10,864 bases of DNA from Parachlorella kessleri (Eukaryota; Chlorophyta; Trebouxiophyceae; Chlorellales; Chlorellaceae), in the NCBI GenBank assembly GCA_001598975.1, contig BBXU01003300.1, forward strand, positions 1 through 10,864, in the 5' to 3' direction. This document shows, in pieces, positions 7,852-10,864 of this stretch. The notes under the pieces were generated by a model, which had not been told where the DNA came from, did not search any database, and saw only the letters and a program-made list of their open reading frames with translations. The first letter of the stretch is position 1; every line of letters begins with the position of its first letter. Made by a program: the position numbers and the translations under genes.

Positions 7852-10800
7852 ATGCCTCTGGCAGCAAGCACTGCCGTCAAGTCATGTATTAGCAGGAATT
7901 TAAAACGAGGCCAGCTGGCCTCGCTGCCGGTGGCCCGTGGCCGGCAGACAAGGGTCAGGACAGTTTGCGCTGAGGCGGTGGCTGAAGTCTGCAAGAGCCG
8001 CGCGGCTTCGCCAGACAGAGAGAGGGAAATTATCCTTGCTCAGAAGTTCACGGCACATACAGCAGCGGTCCAGGCAGCTTTGGTGCTGGAGGATGGAGGT
8101 GAGGCCAGCTTGAACCCCCTCAGTGGGTGCCAGGCAAATATTGCCACCTTTGTTTCACTTGCCTGCTTGTATAGTCCTAGCGCCCTTGACAGCTGTGAAG
8201 TGGTCTCTGCTTGGCTTGGAGCCTGCCTGGGCTGAGTGCCTGCCGTAAGCATGCAGGCTCGGCGGCACCGCAGCAAGTGGTCACCAGCAGCCTGGACAAG
8301 AGCCTGGCGCTGTGGGAGTCCACTGTGAGTCTGGTAGGCAGCGCCAGTTTAGCATGGCTGCGGCGCTGGCGAGTGTAAGCGCTGCACCTCCAGCTGTGCG
8401 GCTCTGGCCTGCAACCACTGTCGGGTGGCGTTGGTGGTGTGTGTGTGTGGTGGTGTATGTGTATGGTGGTGTGTGTGTTGGGGGTGTCTCACTTCATGCT
8501 GGGGTAAGTTAGGCCCTGCCCCGTGTGGGCTGTTCTGCTCCTGGGTGAGGATCCAAGCGCGCACCAACCAGTGCCAGGGACAGGTCCCAAGGGGCTCTGT
8601 AGGCCTGTTGTAGATGCCTTTTGGTTGGCCCGCTGGGACGGTGATGTACCCAAGTGTGCGGGGAGCAGACTGACGTGCTTGCTGGTAATACTTGCACCCC
8701 ATCAGGATTCGCCAGACCTGGTAACTAGCCTTGGAACGGACGCCCTCTCCCCCGTCCCCGCGCGCTATACGCAGGGGGCTGGCGACGGCCTGAGCGGTGA
8801 GGGTTACCATGAGGCAGTGCGGCTGCGCCCACCTGGCGGACCCATTTTTTCCCTGGCCCGCACACCTGACGGGAAGGAGGTGCTGTGCGGCAACCACGCG
8901 CGGCAGGTGGTGGCCTGGGCGCCTCCCAATGCCCAGCTGGAGAAGAACGTGAGTGCCCGCCCGGCTGCGGTGGCCCCTTGTTTCGCCTGGCCTTGGCTGT
9001 ATGTGGGCGTCCGGGGTCGGCGGTGCGCTTGAAAGCAGCCTTGGCAAGGGTGTCTTACCACACAGCAGAGGGTGTGCAGGCAGAGGCTGGCGTGAGGGGT
9101 AGGGCTTGTTGGGAAAGTGGCGCGTGGGATGTGCTGCCCCAGGGCTTGGCAGTGGCGAGCGCACCAGGAACTGCTGCCGTGGGTGTGGCCATGGCATGAC
9201 GTGACATGACGCTGTTCAGTGGGACTCCCCTGTGCTGCCTCGCAGGTGGTGCTTGACGACCACTGTGGCTGGGTGCGCTCGGTGGCCATTGCGCAGCAGG
9301 GCCGCTGGCTTTTCAGCGCGGCGTGCAACACGCTGCGCATGTGGGACATGGCGCGCGCCATCCCGCGCTGCGTGAACACAGTGTCCCTCTTCACAGGCGA
9401 CATCCTCAGCCTGGTGGCGTCCAAGGACCGGGTGTATGCGGCCAATGCTGACGGCTCCATTAGGTAGGCTGATGAGGGTTTTGAGCATGACACGCATGAC
9501 GCACGTGGGAGGGAGCTCGTGCAGATGGTGTGCTGCTGCTGGTAGTCGACATTAGCCGAGGTTAAGTGAGGATGCTGACTCTCTCACCCTACCTGGGGCC
9601 CACCGGGCCCGTCAGGTGGCTGTTGGGTGGGAGGGCAAGGGGTTGCAGGCGTGGCAGTGATGTGCTCGTCGGTCACTCTTCACCATGTGGACTCCTCCCA
9701 AGGCCACCTAGGTTTGCGGGAGGCTGCACGGGTGCCCTCAGCTCGCCCGCTCACTTTCTCCAGGGATTGGTTTGCTGACCATCGTGGGCTGCCCTGGCAG
9801 GACGCCCACCAGCGGCGCGTATGTCCAGCACATGCGTTTGACCACCGTCGCTGCGGTGCCCCGGCTGCGCCCACCACCTGTGCAGGGCGTGGCAGATAGG
9901 CAAGAAGGGGGAGCTGACAGAGCTGGCGGTGCGCGTCAAGGCTCACAGGGACCGGGTCACCGCCATTGCCCTCGGCGGCGACAACTTTTTGTACTCAGGT
10001 GGGCGCACCGGAGGCGGCTGGAGGTCGGCTTCCCAGGTTGCTGCCGGGGTGATTGTTGCTGTTGTTGAGGCATGGCTGGTCCGAGATTCTGCGCAGGGGG
10101 GTGCTCGTCAGGCGGTCAACCCTGTCCGTGCGGCTGCTTGCGGGGGCGTCCTGTCTGGGAGCCAGGACAAGACACGCAAACCACTGGTATTCTTAGCTTC
10201 TGCAACAGTGGTTGCGTGACACCGCGGGTATGCCTGCGGTGAAGGGAGATTGCTACCGGGAGATAACCCCCCCCCCCCCCCCCCCCCCCGACCCACACAC
10301 CACCACCACCACACACATACACACCACACCCATATACCCCCCGCCACACACACACTTCTGCCATGTCTACTGGTGGTGCAGTCAGTTACGACGGGTCGCT
10401 CAAAGCGTGGGATGCCGCCAGCCTGGAGCTGGTCATGTGTGCCCCCGGAGCGCACGACGGCCAGCGGGTCCACTGCCTCACCCTGGGACCCGACAAAGTC
10501 CTCTACACAGGCGGCTCAGACCAGGTACGGCCCGGCGGGACCGGCGCAGCAACGGGTGGTGAAGGCCATGTTGTGGGCTGTGCACTCGTGTGTGGGTGGG
10601 TGTGCGGGTGGGGGGGATGGGGCTGGGGCCAGCTGGTGGGGTGTATGAGGCTCCCTTGCGCACAGGGGCTGGGTGTATGATGTTCACCTGCGCTGGGCCG
10701 TGTGATGCTGACGAGCATGCTGTGGCCGTTTATCCTGTTTGTTTTGTAGCGCCCGCTGGTTACTAGTTCCCCTGGTTTGCCAAGCAGCAGCTGCTGTGTG

Positions 10801-10864
10801 ACGGAGTCGAAGGCGCGATGTCCAGGGTGTCTCCGTCCCGCTTATGGATGCTTCCTGACAAACG
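7852..10864 (+). CDS. WD40-repeat protein, at least six blades, possible chloroplast transit peptide (3' end beyond window)
   Basis: Exons: 7852-8098, 8257-8324, 8775-8948, 9246-9463, 9886-9998, 10382-10524, and tentatively 10750 onward. The first six sum to 963 nt (321 codons), all in phase with good GT-AG sites. ATG 7852 directly follows an in-frame TAA. Residues 1-40 have no acidic residue and are rich in Ser, Ala, Arg and Lys, ending VRTVCA before Glu: a plausible chloroplast transit peptide. A start at 8044, behind a CCTTGCTCAG acceptor, is an alternative. Blade marks: AHTAAV (68-73) with LDKSLALW (95-102); PDGKEVLCGNHARQVVAW in exon 3; RSVAIAQQGRWLFS to LRMWD (174-197); DRVYAANADGSIRAW (224-238); VKAHRDRVTAI to YDGSLKAW (253-283); GPDKVLYTGGSDQ at the end. 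WD40 propellers are protein-binding scaffolds; the partner is unknown. The last exon lacks a closing blade motif and may be wrong. Confidence 0.8.
7906..7923. repeat. 18-bp perfect palindrome
   Basis: CGAGGCCAGCTGGCCTCG is its own reverse complement. It falls 54 bases after the proposed WD40 start codon, within the transit-like segment. It could be a dimer binding site or an RNA hairpin, though with no loop the hairpin would be strained. Confidence 0.85.
8325..8774 (+). other. Second intron of the WD40 gene with a GT-rich tract
   Basis: A phase-0 intron of 450 nt, from GTGAGT to CTATACGCAG. Bases 8431-8487 are almost purely GT/GGT, an impure microsatellite. TGTAA at 8375-8379 could act as a premature poly(A) signal. 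No coding content was seen. Confidence 0.7.
9464..9885 (+). other. Fourth intron of the WD40 gene
   Basis: A 422-nt intron after the second base of an Arg codon. The donor is TTAG/GTAGGC and the acceptor CACCTGTGCAG. Joining gives SIRAWQI, the expected end of a WD blade, which strongly supports both sites. No other structure stands out. Confidence 0.75.
10112..10186 (+). other. WD40-like pseudo-exon inside the fifth WD40 intron
   Basis: Within the intron 9999-10381, the sequence after CTCGTCAG reads AVNPVR, then GGVLSGSQDKTRKPL up to a weak GTATTC donor. SGSQDKT is a classic WD40 strand motif and matches exon 2 (VVTSSLDKS). The segment is 75 nt and phase 0 at both ends, but its neighbours need phase 1, so inclusion would shift the frame. 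It shares its frame with exon 5 read through the donor. It is most likely a blade remnant or an exon that ends the protein early. Confidence 0.5.
10267..10355 (+). repeat. Poly-C run of 23 followed by a CA/CCA microsatellite
   Basis: Bases 10267-10289 are uninterrupted C. Bases 10291-10355 are mostly CA and CCA units with a few T. The tract lies just before the acceptor at 10381 and may serve as its long pyrimidine tract. Run lengths in such sequence are prone to sequencing error. Confidence 0.9.
10594..10616 (+). other. Predicted G-quadruplex in the intron after WD40 exon 6
   Basis: Four G-runs of three or more are separated by loops of 1, 5 and 1 bases: GGGTGGGTGTGC, GGGT, then seven G. 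More G-runs follow to 10628. This fits the standard quadruplex pattern on the RNA strand, 70 bases after the donor GTACGG at 10525. Confidence 0.7.

Noticed and set aside
7406..7867. 153-residue minus-strand open frame
   Set aside because: It starts at TTG with no ATG. The plus strand has better third-position GC bias over the same bases.
8349..9197. 282-residue minus-strand open frame
   Set aside because: It covers the antisense of WD40 exon 3 and two introns. It is rich in Pro, His and Thr from the GT tract and has no motif.

Overview
The window reads as nuclear DNA of a chlorophyte green alga, probably a relative of Chlamydomonadales. This rests on GC-rich sequence, short exons with GTGAGT-type donors and pyrimidine-CAG acceptors, introns of about 150-450 nt, long alanine runs, GT/CA microsatellites and a TGTAA-type candidate poly(A) signal. 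The species is not identifiable from the sequence alone. No prokaryotic operon, CRISPR array, rRNA or tRNA was seen. All gene models were built by hand from splice-site phase and protein motifs.

Three plus-strand genes are supported. (1) Bases 1-410 hold the last two exons of a gene entering from the left; its C-terminus looks like a repeat of the Cys-Tyr-Leu...Asn-Pro-Asp-Leu...His-Phe...Glu-Gly-Arg kind. (2) Bases 1955-5391 hold a complete seven-exon gene for a 517-residue F-box protein. It has an N-terminal F-box, a central domain resembling B30.2/SPRY and an Ala/Pro-rich tail with a 17-Ala run; the likely role is substrate adaptor of an SCF ubiquitin ligase. (3) From 7852 to beyond the window end lies a WD40-repeat protein with at least six blades. 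Its N-terminus resembles a chloroplast transit peptide if the first ATG is used. Exon phases agree across both long models: 1554 nt for the F-box gene and 963 nt for the visible core of the WD40 gene.

Between genes: 411-1954 holds the 3' UTR of gene 1, a degenerate repeat block rich in ACCTGC (1045-1348) and F-box upstream DNA. Bases 5392-7450 hold the F-box 3' UTR and apparently empty intergenic DNA. Bases 7451-7795 hold a coding-like frame broken by one TAG.

The most unusual feature is a recurring pattern in all three genes: an intron carries a decayed copy of, or a motif resembling, a neighbouring exon (71-97, 4052-4080, 10112-10186). Other oddities are a GC-AG intron, a stop-free in-frame intron of 291 nt, a CAG/CTG inverted repeat encoding poly-Ala, a perfect intronic hairpin, and GT-rich and CA-rich tracts in two introns of one gene. 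I see no known defence or mobile system here. The three genes share no evident pathway.
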